Both the position numbers and the translations under genes were made by a program. DNA of 64,000 bases. Source: Pseudazoarcus sp963975885. GTDB lineage: Bacteria; Pseudomonadota; Gammaproteobacteria; Burkholderiales; Rhodocyclaceae. The notes beneath the pieces are model-generated. The model saw only the letters and a list, made by a program, of their open reading frames with translations, was not told where the DNA came from and did not search any database. The DNA lies in assembly GCA_963975885.1 (NCBI GenBank), contig CAXBIS010000010.1, positions 62,001 to 126,000 on the forward strand, given 5' to 3'. Shown one piece after another: positions 8,558 through 16,480 of this stretch; the stretch's first letter is position 1; each line of letters begins with the position of its first letter.

Positions 8558-9406
8558 TCAGGCCGCGATCAGGCCGCGCATCTTCTGCATCGCGCGCGCC
8601 TCGATCTGGCGGATGCGCTCGGCAGACACACCGTACTCGGCGGCCAGTTCGTGCAGCGTCGCACTCTTGTCTTCAACGAGCCAGCGGCGGCGAACGATGT
8701 CGCGGCTGCGATCATCGAGACTGGACAGCGCCTCGCGCAGACCGGTGTCGTAGCGTCGCGCCTGCTCGGCCTGTTCAAGCGCCTCGGACGGTTCCGCACC
8801 CGGATCGGGCAGATAAGCGATGGGGGCGAAGGATTCGTCTTCGTCGTCGCCCGAGCCTTCCAGCGGCATGTCGCGGCCCGACAGCCGGGTTTCCATCTCG
8901 ACGACTTCCTCGGGCTTCACGCCCAGGTGCGAGGCCATCGCATCGACTTCTTCGCGGTTGAGCGTGCCGATGGAGGTCTTGAGGCTGCGCAGATTGAAGA
9001 ACAGCTTGCGCTGGGCCTTGGTCGTGGCGATTTTCACCAGACGCCAGTTGCGCACGATGTATTCGTGTATCTCGGCCTTGATCCAGTGGATCGCGAACGA
9101 CACCAGACGCACGCCGCGCGTCGGGTCGAAACGCTTGACCGCCTTCATCAGGCCGATGTTGCCTTCCTGGATCAGGTCCGCGTGCGGCAGTCCATAACCG
9201 AGGTAGCCGCGTGCGATCGCCACGACCAGACGCAGGTGCGACATCACCAGCTCGCGCGCCGCGTCGAGATCGTCGTCGTCGCGCAATCGCAGGGCCAGCT
9301 CGCGCTCCTTCCTCTCGTCGAGCAAGGGAATGCGATTGACCGTCTGAATGTACTCATCAATGCTGCCGACCGCGGTCGGCACCGGGAGCGACAAGGCTTG
9401 CATCAT
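8558..9406 (-). CDS. rpoH: RNA polymerase heat-shock sigma factor RpoH (sigma-32)
   Basis: 282 residues. Directs RNA polymerase to heat-shock promoters. Region 2 contains GYGLPHADLIQEGNIGLMKA and the DNA-melting stretch VSFAIHWIKAEIHEYI. The RpoH-box region KIATTKAQRKLFFNLR is intact, and region 4.2 ends YGVSAERIRQIEARAMQKMR. The sequence is closer to beta-proteobacterial than enteric RpoH. Two ATGs are in tandem (9406 and 9403). AGGAGG at 9417-9422 is a strong ribosome site. Immediately upstream is a perfect CIRCE operator, implying HrcA control. Confidence 0.96.
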   Translation of the reverse strand: MMQALSLPVPTAVGSIDEYIQTVNRIPLLDERKERELALRLRDDDDLDAARELVMSHLRLVVAIARGYLGYGLPHADLIQEGNIGLMKAVKRFDPTRGVRLVSFAIHWIKAEIHEYIVRNWRLVKIATTKAQRKLFFNLRSLKTSIGTLNREEVDAMASHLGVKPEEVVEMETRLSGRDMPLEGSGDDEDESFAPIAYLPDPGAEPSEALEQAEQARRYDTGLREALSSLDDRSRDIVRRRWLVEDKSATLHELAAEYGVSAERIRQIEARAMQKMRGLIAA

Positions 9407-9434
9407 GAACTTGAATCCTCCTGTGCGTAGAAGT

Positions 9435-9461
9435 TTAGCACTCGTTGCATAGGAGTGCTAA
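9435..9461 (-). promoter_or_regulatory. CIRCE operator (HrcA-binding) upstream of rpoH
   Basis: The arms TTAGCACTC (9435-9443) and GAGTGCTAA (9453-9461) flank exactly nine bases, matching the CIRCE consensus without a mismatch. It ends 12 bases upstream of the rpoH ribosome site, where it would cover the transcription start or early leader. CIRCE is bound by the HrcA repressor and usually precedes groESL or dnaK/hrcA genes. Here rpoH is the only gene it can serve closely, because the upstream neighbour (9487-10164) is also on the minus strand and ends before it. Confidence 0.93.
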
Positions 9462-9486
9462 CGCCGCGCCAAGTTCCAAACCAGGT

Positions 9487-10164
9487 TCATGCCATGCGCC
9501 CGGCCACATCCAGCGGAGATCGCTCCATCCGCCTCGCCGGACAGCCCACGTAGACACCATCGGGCTCGGTATCGGCAACCACCACCGCACCCGCGCCAAT
9601 GAAGCATCCCTCGGCGACGCGCACGCCGTTGCGCAGCACCGCGCCCAGCCCGATCACGCATCGCGCGCCAATACTCACCCGGCCACCGGCCACCGCACCC
9701 GCGCCGAGGAAACAGTCGTCGCCCACGCTCACGTGGTGCGACAGCACCACGCCCGAGCGGATCTGCACGTTCTCGCCGACCTCGCAGAACGGCCCGACCA
9801 TCGTCCCTTCCGCAATGCAGGTGTTTTCGCCAGGGCATACGCCGGCGGCCACACGCGCCGAGGGCGACACGAAACGAGCGATGGCGTAGCCCATCTCTCG
9901 CGCCTGACCCAGACGATCGCGCCGGAGCGCGTTCATCTGGGTCCAGCCCAGCGGCAAGAGCATCTCACACGAATCCGGCGGAAAGCGCCGAGTCGCCTGG
10001 TCGAACGGCACCAGCTCCAGCCCTTCATGCGTATCGGCCACGCAGTACGCCCGATCCACCGTGAATCCGACCACGGTTCTTTGGGCTTCGTGGCGCAAAT
10101 AATGCGCCGTTACGCTGGCCAGATCCGCCACGCCGAAAATCAGTACGCCTCTGTCTTCGACCAT
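9487..10164 (-). CDS. NeuD/PglD-type sugar O- or N-acyltransferase
   Basis: 225 residues. An N-terminal Rossmann-like part (GVLIFGVADLASVTAHYL) is followed by a left-handed beta-helix of hexapeptide repeats (for example VGPFCEVGENVQIRSGVVLS), ending GVYVGCPARRM, typical of acetyl-CoA-dependent sugar acetyltransferases. Start ATG 10164 is supported by GAGGAG five bases upstream; the frame is open 27 codons further. It would acetylate a nucleotide sugar or glycan in the cytoplasm, but the substrate cannot be read from sequence. It stands alone, upstream of rpoH on the same strand. Confidence 0.8.
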   Translation of the reverse strand: MVEDRGVLIFGVADLASVTAHYLRHEAQRTVVGFTVDRAYCVADTHEGLELVPFDQATRRFPPDSCEMLLPLGWTQMNALRRDRLGQAREMGYAIARFVSPSARVAAGVCPGENTCIAEGTMVGPFCEVGENVQIRSGVVLSHHVSVGDDCFLGAGAVAGGRVSIGARCVIGLGAVLRNGVRVAEGCFIGAGAVVVADTEPDGVYVGCPARRMERSPLDVAGRMA

Positions 10165-10293
10165 CCAGTCTCCTCGCCGACGCGCTGTCCTGCCCGGCCC
10201 GAGCGACTTTGCCACACCGTCGCGCAACCGACCAGCATCGCTCACGAGCGCGACTGCGGGTAGACTTGCCGGACGTCATGCACCGGAACCGTC

Positions 10294-10884
10294 TTGGACA
10301 AGATCACGCTTGAAACCTGGCAGCGCGTTCGCGAGGGCGCACAAGTCGTCGAGGCCGACCCCTGGGGCGACAAGGTTCTGCTGTTGCCCGACGGCACCTA
10401 TGTGAAGCTGTTCCGGCGCAAACGGCTGATCTCTTCCGCGGCCTGGTATCCATACGCCCGGCGCTTCGCCGACAATGCTCTGGCGCTGGCCGCGCGCGGC
10501 ATACCGTGTCCGCGCGTCATCGACGTGTTGCGCATCCCGGCCATCGAGCGCGACGCGGTGCACTACCATCCGCTCCCCGGCCGCACGTTGCGGGCCATCG
10601 TGCGAGAGCGCATCCAGGCCGACGAGTACGCCTGCCTGCACGACGCGTTCAACCTGTTCGTACGCCGACTGCACGATCAGGGCATCTACTTTCGTTCCCT
10701 GCATCTGGGCAACGTCGTAATGACCCCGCTGGGCGAACTGGGGCTGATCGACATCTCCGACATCCGCGTGCATCGCCGGGCGCTGTCGCGCTTCTGGCGG
10801 ATGCGCAACCTGCGGCGCATGGAAGCCATCGCCGACGAACGCGAGTGGATTGATCGCGACACCATCCTCGCACGGCGCCCATGA
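10294..10884 (+). CDS. kinase-like protein with a degenerate catalytic loop ('toluene tolerance' family)
   Basis: 196 residues from a TTG start (10294); GGAA lies upstream and no ATG suits better. It resembles small Pseudomonas proteins near msbA that are annotated as toluene-tolerance or LPS-kinase-like. An N-terminal Lys is present in YVKLFRRKRLISS. The position of the catalytic loop reads YFRSLHLGNVV (about residue 129), so the usual HGD aspartate is Ser, while LIDISD keeps a metal-binding Asp. It is either a pseudokinase or a family with altered chemistry. It lies 71 bases upstream of the barrel-kinase fusion. Confidence 0.7.
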   Translation: MDKITLETWQRVREGAQVVEADPWGDKVLLLPDGTYVKLFRRKRLISSAAWYPYARRFADNALALAARGIPCPRVIDVLRIPAIERDAVHYHPLPGRTLRAIVRERIQADEYACLHDAFNLFVRRLHDQGIYFRSLHLGNVVMTPLGELGLIDISDIRVHRRALSRFWRMRNLRRMEAIADEREWIDRDTILARRP

Positions 10885-10955
10885 CGGCGCTGGCAGCCGT
10901 GGCACGCCTGCCGGCTGTGGCAGAATCGCATGTTACGTAACGCATTCCACCCCGC

Positions 10956-13181
10956 ATGCCGTCGCGCGCCCACTACGAATTCCTGAAGGCCAACCTCGCG
11001 GCATTGTTCCGTGGACGGCTGTGCCTGCGCGACGGCCACCGGCCACTGTCCGGACATGCGGTCCCGGCCGACTTCGTCGGCGTCGGCGTCGCGACCGCGG
11101 CGAACGCGGCCACCGATGCGGCGGTGCTCGAGGCAGCGGCCGCGCTCGGCGTGCGCCGCGTGCGCGTGGATTTCACCTATGGTGACACCGACGGCCCTGT
11201 CGCCCGCCTGCTCGACGCACTGATTGAAGCGGATCACGATGTCTGGCTGCACCTGATACAGCCGGTCGAGGCGGCACGATGCATGCCGGGCGATGCACCC
11301 GGGCGCGCCTGGCAGGAGTTCGTCGACAAGGTGCTGGAACGCTGGGGGGCACGCGTCGGCATCGTCGAGATCGGCTCCACGGTCAACCGGAAGCGCTGGG
11401 CCGGCTATACGCTGGAAGGCCTTCTGTCTGCCTGGGGCATCGCCTGGCACACGGCGCGGCGCCACGGCGTGACCATCGCCGGACCCAACATCACCGATTT
11501 CGAGCCGCCGTGGACCATCGGCCTGCTCGATCTGCTGCGCCGCCGCGGGGAGTTGCCCGACATCCACAGCGACAACCTCTTCGCCGAACGTGCCACCGAA
11601 CCCGAGCGCTGGGATCACAAGATCCTCGGACGCCGGCTCGCACCATTGCTGCGCGTCAATCTGATGCGAAAGGCGCGCCTGCTGCAACGTCTCGGTGCGG
11701 ACGCAGGCGTTCCGCGCATGGCCTCGCCGGCCGCGTTCTGGACGCTGCCGCGCATCGAACGCCGCCTGCCCGACAGCGAACAGAAACAGGCCGACTATCT
11801 CGCCCGCTATCTCGTGCTGTGCGCGGCCTCGGGCGCGCTCGAGACCGCCTTCTGGGGGCCGATGGCCTGCTACCGCGAGGGGTTGATCGACGACGGCGCC
11901 GCGCCTTACCCCAAGCTCGAACGCATCACGCATTACGCCAGTATCACGGGGGACCCGCAGCGCTGGCGTCGGCGTCCGGCCTTCGATGCGCTCGCTGCCT
12001 TCAACCGCCTGGTCCCTGGCAGCCTGTACGCCGGACGACTCAACCACGGCGACGGGCTGGAGATGCACGCCTTCGAGCGCGGTGACGCGCGCGTGCACGC
12101 ACTGTGGACCACCGACGGCCGGGCCGCCGCCCTGATCGACCTGTACCCGCCCGAAGCGCTCGCCGCGGCCGAATGGCTGGATCGCGACGGCCACAGCCTC
12201 GACGAGACACCCACGCTGGTCACCGAATCGCCGCTGTACGCACGCTGGCCTGCGAGCGCCGACGTACACGCCAAGCCCGGCGCGGCACCGCTCGCCGACG
12301 TCACCATTCATCGCCATTGCGAGCAGCGCCACTACTACGTGCGCGACTCCGAGTGGCACGGCATCGTACGCGCGGCCAACCGGACCGAGGCCGATCGACT
12401 GATCGCCGCGCTGCATCCGCGCGCAATCGGTGCCGCGCCCGACAAGACCGGCTCGATGCGCCTCGCGCGCAACGCCATCTGGGCGATCCCGGACCCGCGC
12501 GACGAGTCCCGTCGCCTGGTCGCCAAGCAGCCCGTGCGCCACCACCTGCACAAGCGCCTGCTCGACCGCTTCAAGCCATCCAAGGCGCGGCGCAGCTGGA
12601 ATGGCGCCTGCGAGCTGCAGCGCCGCGGCCTGGACACGGCCGCGCCGGTGGCCTGGTTCGAACAGCGCTCGGGGCGCACGCTTACACGCAACTGGTACGT
12701 GTGCGAGTTCGTGGACGGCGGGCTTTCGGTGGGCAAGCTGTTCGCCGCCCGGACGCTCGGCGAGGCTCACCCGGCGGGCATCGAAACCGACGCGCTGTAT
12801 CACGCGCTGGCCGATTCTCTGGCGCGCATGCACAACCGTGGCATCCATTTTCGCGACCTGTCCGGCGGCAACATCCTGATCCGTCAGGACGACGGGCTCG
12901 CGTTCAGCCTGATCGACACCGGCCGCATTCATGTCTATCCGGCCGGTGTGCCGCTGCGCGCACGGCTGGGCGATCTGGCGCGCGCCACCAACAAGCTGCC
13001 GCGCACCGGGCGCGAGCGCATGCTGCGCCTGTATCTCGCGGCGATCGGACACAAGCCACGGCCGTGGCACTTCTGGCCGCTGGTGGCCTACGACCTCAAG
13101 GTCAAGCTGAAACGGCGCATCGGCCGCAAGGCATGGAAGCGCTGGTTCGCGCGCTTGCGCGAGCGCGGTCGAAAAAATTAG
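10956..13181 (+). CDS. fusion of a glycoside-hydrolase-like barrel with a WaaP-like kinase
   Basis: 741 residues. Residues ~1-380 look like a TIM-barrel of the GH-A clan: alternating beta/alpha with GVRRVRVDFTYGD, HDVWLHLIQP, VGIVEIGSTVNRKRW and HGVTIAGPNITDF. The usual Asn-Glu catalytic pair at strand 4 is not evident, as EIG is followed by STVN. Residues ~470-741 are a kinase-like domain with Lys in LVAKQPVRHH, loop IHFRDLSGGNIL near residue 628 and SLIDTGRIHVY. The kinase half groups with LPS-core kinases, so the protein may bind a core sugar with one half and phosphorylate with the other; that is inference. Its stop overlaps the stop of the convergent membrane-protein gene by four bases. 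Confidence 0.75.
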   Translation: MPSRAHYEFLKANLAALFRGRLCLRDGHRPLSGHAVPADFVGVGVATAANAATDAAVLEAAAALGVRRVRVDFTYGDTDGPVARLLDALIEADHDVWLHLIQPVEAARCMPGDAPGRAWQEFVDKVLERWGARVGIVEIGSTVNRKRWAGYTLEGLLSAWGIAWHTARRHGVTIAGPNITDFEPPWTIGLLDLLRRRGELPDIHSDNLFAERATEPERWDHKILGRRLAPLLRVNLMRKARLLQRLGADAGVPRMASPAAFWTLPRIERRLPDSEQKQADYLARYLVLCAASGALETAFWGPMACYREGLIDDGAAPYPKLERITHYASITGDPQRWRRRPAFDALAAFNRLVPGSLYAGRLNHGDGLEMHAFERGDARVHALWTTDGRAAALIDLYPPEALAAAEWLDRDGHSLDETPTLVTESPLYARWPASADVHAKPGAAPLADVTIHRHCEQRHYYVRDSEWHGIVRAANRTEADRLIAALHPRAIGAAPDKTGSMRLARNAIWAIPDPRDESRRLVAKQPVRHHLHKRLLDRFKPSKARRSWNGACELQRRGLDTAAPVAWFEQRSGRTLTRNWYVCEFVDGGLSVGKLFAARTLGEAHPAGIETDALYHALADSLARMHNRGIHFRDLSGGNILIRQDDGLAFSLIDTGRIHVYPAGVPLRARLGDLARATNKLPRTGRERMLRLYLAAIGHKPRPWHFWPLVAYDLKVKLKRRIGRKAWKRWFARLRERGRKN

Positions 13182-14632
13182 TCGGCGGCGTCCCTGCCAA
13201 TCGGTACGGCGACAATCACCGCCTCGCCGTCGCCTCCGTCGAAGCGCCGAACGACCTCCAGCCCGGTGCGGCGCAACCAGGGCTCGACTGGCGGGTCGCT
13301 GTCGGAAATCTCGAGTACATACAGCGTGTGATGCCCGGCACGCACGGCGCGCTCGACCGCGGTCCGATCCCCGGTCGGGGGCAACGCCACGAAGTACCAG
13401 CGCGCGTAATGCGCCACACGGCGGCTGTCGACATAGACTTCGTCCGACTCCCCCACGTTGGCAGCCAGCCAACGACCGGCATCGACCACGTAGTGCCGGC
13501 GCTCGCCGGTCGAAACCGCATTGGCCAACGCGAGCACCAGCAAGACAACCACCACGGTCAGGCGCGTGCGCGGCCAGCGGCCGGTGAAGCGGAACAGCCC
13601 GGTCGCCACGAAGGGCACCAGCATCAGCAGGCTCAGGCCGACGTAGCGACCGGCGAGAAACTGCAGGTCGGCCACAAACACGCACAACACCGGAATGTGG
13701 GCAGCAAGCCCCCATGCAAACAGCGCGTGCTGCGACGCGGTCGAGCGAACCGCGTGCGCATGGACGAGAAAGAGCAGCGGCAGCACGAACAGGCCCAGCT
13801 TCTGCACCACTTCGAAAGGAACCAGCGCGAGCGAGCCAGCAAGCAGGATGAAACCCGCGTTATCCTCGGCCCAGCTCACCAGCGTGGAAGCGAGTACCGC
13901 GGCCTTGGCGTCGAAATGCTCCAGACTGAAGCGCCCCAGGTCCATCGCCAGGCGCCCGTCGATCAGCCCGACCCACCCCGCCCACAACAGGGCGAGGCCG
14001 CCCAGCGCAGGCAGGCCAGCGATCATCGCCACACGCCGCAGACGTTCGCCGGCCGGTGCGCAGCACGCCTGCCAGGCGGCCAGCGCGGCGAACAGCACGA
14101 GCGCTTCGGAACGAAACAGCGCGGCTGCGACCAGCGCCGCATTCACCGCCAATGCTGCGATCCAGCCCGGCCGCGCGTCCCAGCCCAGCGCCAGCCGGAA
14201 GGCCAGCAGCGAGAAGAACCAGCAACCGTACTCGCGCAGCAGTTCATGACGGTACTCATTGAGCCCGGTCACGGACAGCACGGCGAGGCAGGCCCACCAC
14301 GCAAGTTCGGGCTGACGCCGTGCGACGCAGGAAACCATCAGCGCGCAGGCGCCCGCCATGAACAGCGCGTTCATCAATTGGCCCGCCGCTTCCGGATCCA
14401 GGCCGGTGAGGCGCGAGCCCCAGGCCATCAGGATGGGCAGGAACAGCCAGTCGAAGGACTCGCGCGCGGCTTCCAGACCGCCGGCCAGATAGGCCTCGGC
14501 GGTGCGCACGTAGAGCATGCCGTCGCGGTTGAGGGTGTTGGTTGCCAGCGCGATCGCGCTCAGCAGCAGGCTGCCGACAAAGGCCGCCGACGCTGGACCG
14601 AACGAGCGCAGGCGCCTTGAGGCGAAGCTCAT
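13178..14632 (-). CDS. polytopic membrane protein, possibly GT-C-like
   Basis: 484 residues with about ten hydrophobic segments, then a soluble C-terminal region (~residues 385-484). An early acidic loop, NTLNRDGMLYVRTAEAY, between the first two membrane segments resembles the Asp-bearing first loop of GT-C transferases that use lipid-linked sugars (ArnT/PMT type). It lies 22 bases after the carbamoyltransferase gene on the same strand, so the two probably form an operon and act on the same glycan. No family could be named with confidence. Confidence 0.6.
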   Translation of the reverse strand: MSFASRRLRSFGPASAAFVGSLLLSAIALATNTLNRDGMLYVRTAEAYLAGGLEAARESFDWLFLPILMAWGSRLTGLDPEAAGQLMNALFMAGACALMVSCVARRQPELAWWACLAVLSVTGLNEYRHELLREYGCWFFSLLAFRLALGWDARPGWIAALAVNAALVAAALFRSEALVLFAALAAWQACCAPAGERLRRVAMIAGLPALGGLALLWAGWVGLIDGRLAMDLGRFSLEHFDAKAAVLASTLVSWAEDNAGFILLAGSLALVPFEVVQKLGLFVLPLLFLVHAHAVRSTASQHALFAWGLAAHIPVLCVFVADLQFLAGRYVGLSLLMLVPFVATGLFRFTGRWPRTRLTVVVVLLVLALANAVSTGERRHYVVDAGRWLAANVGESDEVYVDSRRVAHYARWYFVALPPTGDRTAVERAVRAGHHTLYVLEISDSDPPVEPWLRRTGLEVVRRFDGGDGEAVIVAVPIGRDAAD

Positions 14633-14654
14633 CGCCGTGGGCGTCCGGCGAAGC

Positions 14655-16391
14655 TCATGCCGGCTCCTTGACGACGAGGATGTCTTCCATCGCCAGGTAC
14701 TGGAGATCGGAGCCGAAGAACATATTCAGCGCGTCGGTCGGCGAGCAGATCATTGGCTCGCCGCGACGGTTGAGCGACGTGTTGAGTACCACGCCGTTGC
14801 CGGTGAGGCGCTCGAGTTCGAGCATCAGGTCGTAGTAACGCGGGTTGTGTGCACGCTCGAGCACCTGCGCGCGCGCCGTGCCGTCCTCGTGCACGACTTC
14901 GGGCACGCGGCGACGCCACTCCTCGGCCACCTCGAAGGTGAAGGTCATGAACGGCGCCGGATGGTCGGTGGCGAGCATGCGCGGGCCGACGGTGTCGAGC
15001 ATGCTCGGGCAGAACGGCCGCCAGCGCTCGCGGAACTTGATCTGCTCGTTGATGCGGTCGGCCACGCCGGGAGCGCTCGGGCAGCCGAGGATGGAACGCC
15101 CGCCCAGCGCGCGCGGACCGAACTCCATGCGCCCCTGGAACCAGGCCACCGGATGACCGTCGGCGAGAATCTGCGCGATGCGCTCGGGCACCTTGTCGAT
15201 GCGCGTCCACTGCGGCTGCGACGGATGCCTGGCGCAGGCGGCGATGACTTCCTCGTTGGTGTAGGCCGGGCCGAGATAGACGTGCTCCATCTTCTCGACC
15301 GGCACGCCGCGCGCGACCGACACGTAGGAGGCCGCGCCGACCGCCGTGCCCGAGTCACCCGAGGCGGGCTGCACGAACAGCTCGCGCACTTCGGGCCGGG
15401 CGATGATCTTCTGGTTGAGCTTGACGTTGAGCGCCCCGCCGCCGGCGAAGGCCAGGCGGCCGGTCTCGCGCAGGATGCCACCCAGATAGTGATCCATCAT
15501 CTGCAGCGCGAGGTCCTCGAACAGCTTCTGCATGCTCGCTGCGTAATGGATGTACGGGTCATCGGCGATGTCGCCGTGGCGCATCGGCCCCAGCCACTCG
15601 ACGAGCTTGGGCGAGAAGTAGTAGCCCTTGCCGTTTTCCTTGTAGCGGCGAAAGCCGATCACGTTGGCGTAGTCGGTGTTGATGATCAGCTCGCCGTTCT
15701 CGAATTTCGCCAGTCGCGAGAAATCGTGACGCGCCGCGTCGCCATACGGCGCCATGCCCATCACCTTGTACTCGCCGTCGAGCATCTCGAAGCCCAGGTA
15801 CTCGGTCAGCGCCCCGTACAGGCCACCGAGCGAATCGGGGTCGTAGAATTCCTTGATCTTGTGGATCTGCCCGTTCTCGCCCCAGCCGAAGAAGGTGGTC
15901 GCGTACTCGCCCTTGCCGTCGATGCCGAGAATCGCGGTCTTCTCGGCGAAGCCGGAGCAGTGGTAGGCGCTGGAAGCGTGCGTCAGGTGGTGCTCGACCG
16001 GCACCAGTTCGACCTTGGCGAGATCAAAACCGAGCTGCTGCAGACACCATTCGATGCGGCGCCGATAGCGACGATAGCGCCGGTTGCCGGCGAGGATCGC
16101 GTCGAGCGCACGATCCGGCGCATACCAGTAGCGCTTGGCATAATGCCAGCGCGCCGGCCCCAGCAGACTGATGGGCGCGAACGGGATGGCCACCGCGTCC
16201 ACATCCGAGGGTTTGACGCCAGCGAATTCCAGGCAGAACTTCGCCGACTCGTAGGGCATGCGGCCCTTGGCGTGCTTGTCGCGCACGAAGCGCTCTTCCT
16301 CGGCCGCCGCGACCAGCTTGCCGTCAATGTACAGCGCCGCCGACGGATCGTGCGTGAGTGCGCCGGACAGGCCGAGAATCGTCAATGCCAC
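14655..16391 (-). CDS. O-carbamoyltransferase of the NodU/CmcH family, probable LPS-core carbamoyltransferase
   Basis: 578 residues, the family's usual length. Uses carbamoyl phosphate and ATP to carbamoylate a hydroxyl; in P. aeruginosa the homologue WapO modifies core heptose II. The N-terminal half has LGLSGALTHDPSAALY, VEHHLTHASSAYH and GIDGKGEYAT, with nucleotide and metal-binding histidines. The C-terminal YrdC-like half has WFQGRMEFGPRALGGRSIL and NTSLNRRGEPM. I chose GTG 16391, with GCGAGG upstream; earlier in-frame codons lack family similarity. The core-locus neighbourhood supports the wapO reading. Confidence 0.85.
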   Translation of the reverse strand: MALTILGLSGALTHDPSAALYIDGKLVAAAEEERFVRDKHAKGRMPYESAKFCLEFAGVKPSDVDAVAIPFAPISLLGPARWHYAKRYWYAPDRALDAILAGNRRYRRYRRRIEWCLQQLGFDLAKVELVPVEHHLTHASSAYHCSGFAEKTAILGIDGKGEYATTFFGWGENGQIHKIKEFYDPDSLGGLYGALTEYLGFEMLDGEYKVMGMAPYGDAARHDFSRLAKFENGELIINTDYANVIGFRRYKENGKGYYFSPKLVEWLGPMRHGDIADDPYIHYAASMQKLFEDLALQMMDHYLGGILRETGRLAFAGGGALNVKLNQKIIARPEVRELFVQPASGDSGTAVGAASYVSVARGVPVEKMEHVYLGPAYTNEEVIAACARHPSQPQWTRIDKVPERIAQILADGHPVAWFQGRMEFGPRALGGRSILGCPSAPGVADRINEQIKFRERWRPFCPSMLDTVGPRMLATDHPAPFMTFTFEVAEEWRRRVPEVVHEDGTARAQVLERAHNPRYYDLMLELERLTGNGVVLNTSLNRRGEPMICSPTDALNMFFGSDLQYLAMEDILVVKEPA

Positions 16392-16480
16392 CGCAAAACC
16401 TCGCTCATTCGCCGCCCGCCAGGGGCAGCCGCATGCAAAGGCGCGATTATACCCGCGCTCGCACGAGCACCCACGCCGGC

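Noticed and set aside
10932..10941. Perfect palindrome GTTACGTAAC upstream of the barrel-kinase gene
   Set aside because: Ten bases occur by chance too readily; no second copy or promoter context supports an operator.
10686..13715. 1009-residue open frame on the minus strand opposite the barrel-kinase gene
   Set aside because: Low-complexity Arg/Gly/His-rich product typical of antisense frames in GC-rich DNA; the plus strand carries recognisable domains.
12104..14620. 838-residue plus-strand frame crossing two genes
   Set aside because: It crosses the end of the fusion gene and the antisense of the membrane-protein gene and has no domain.
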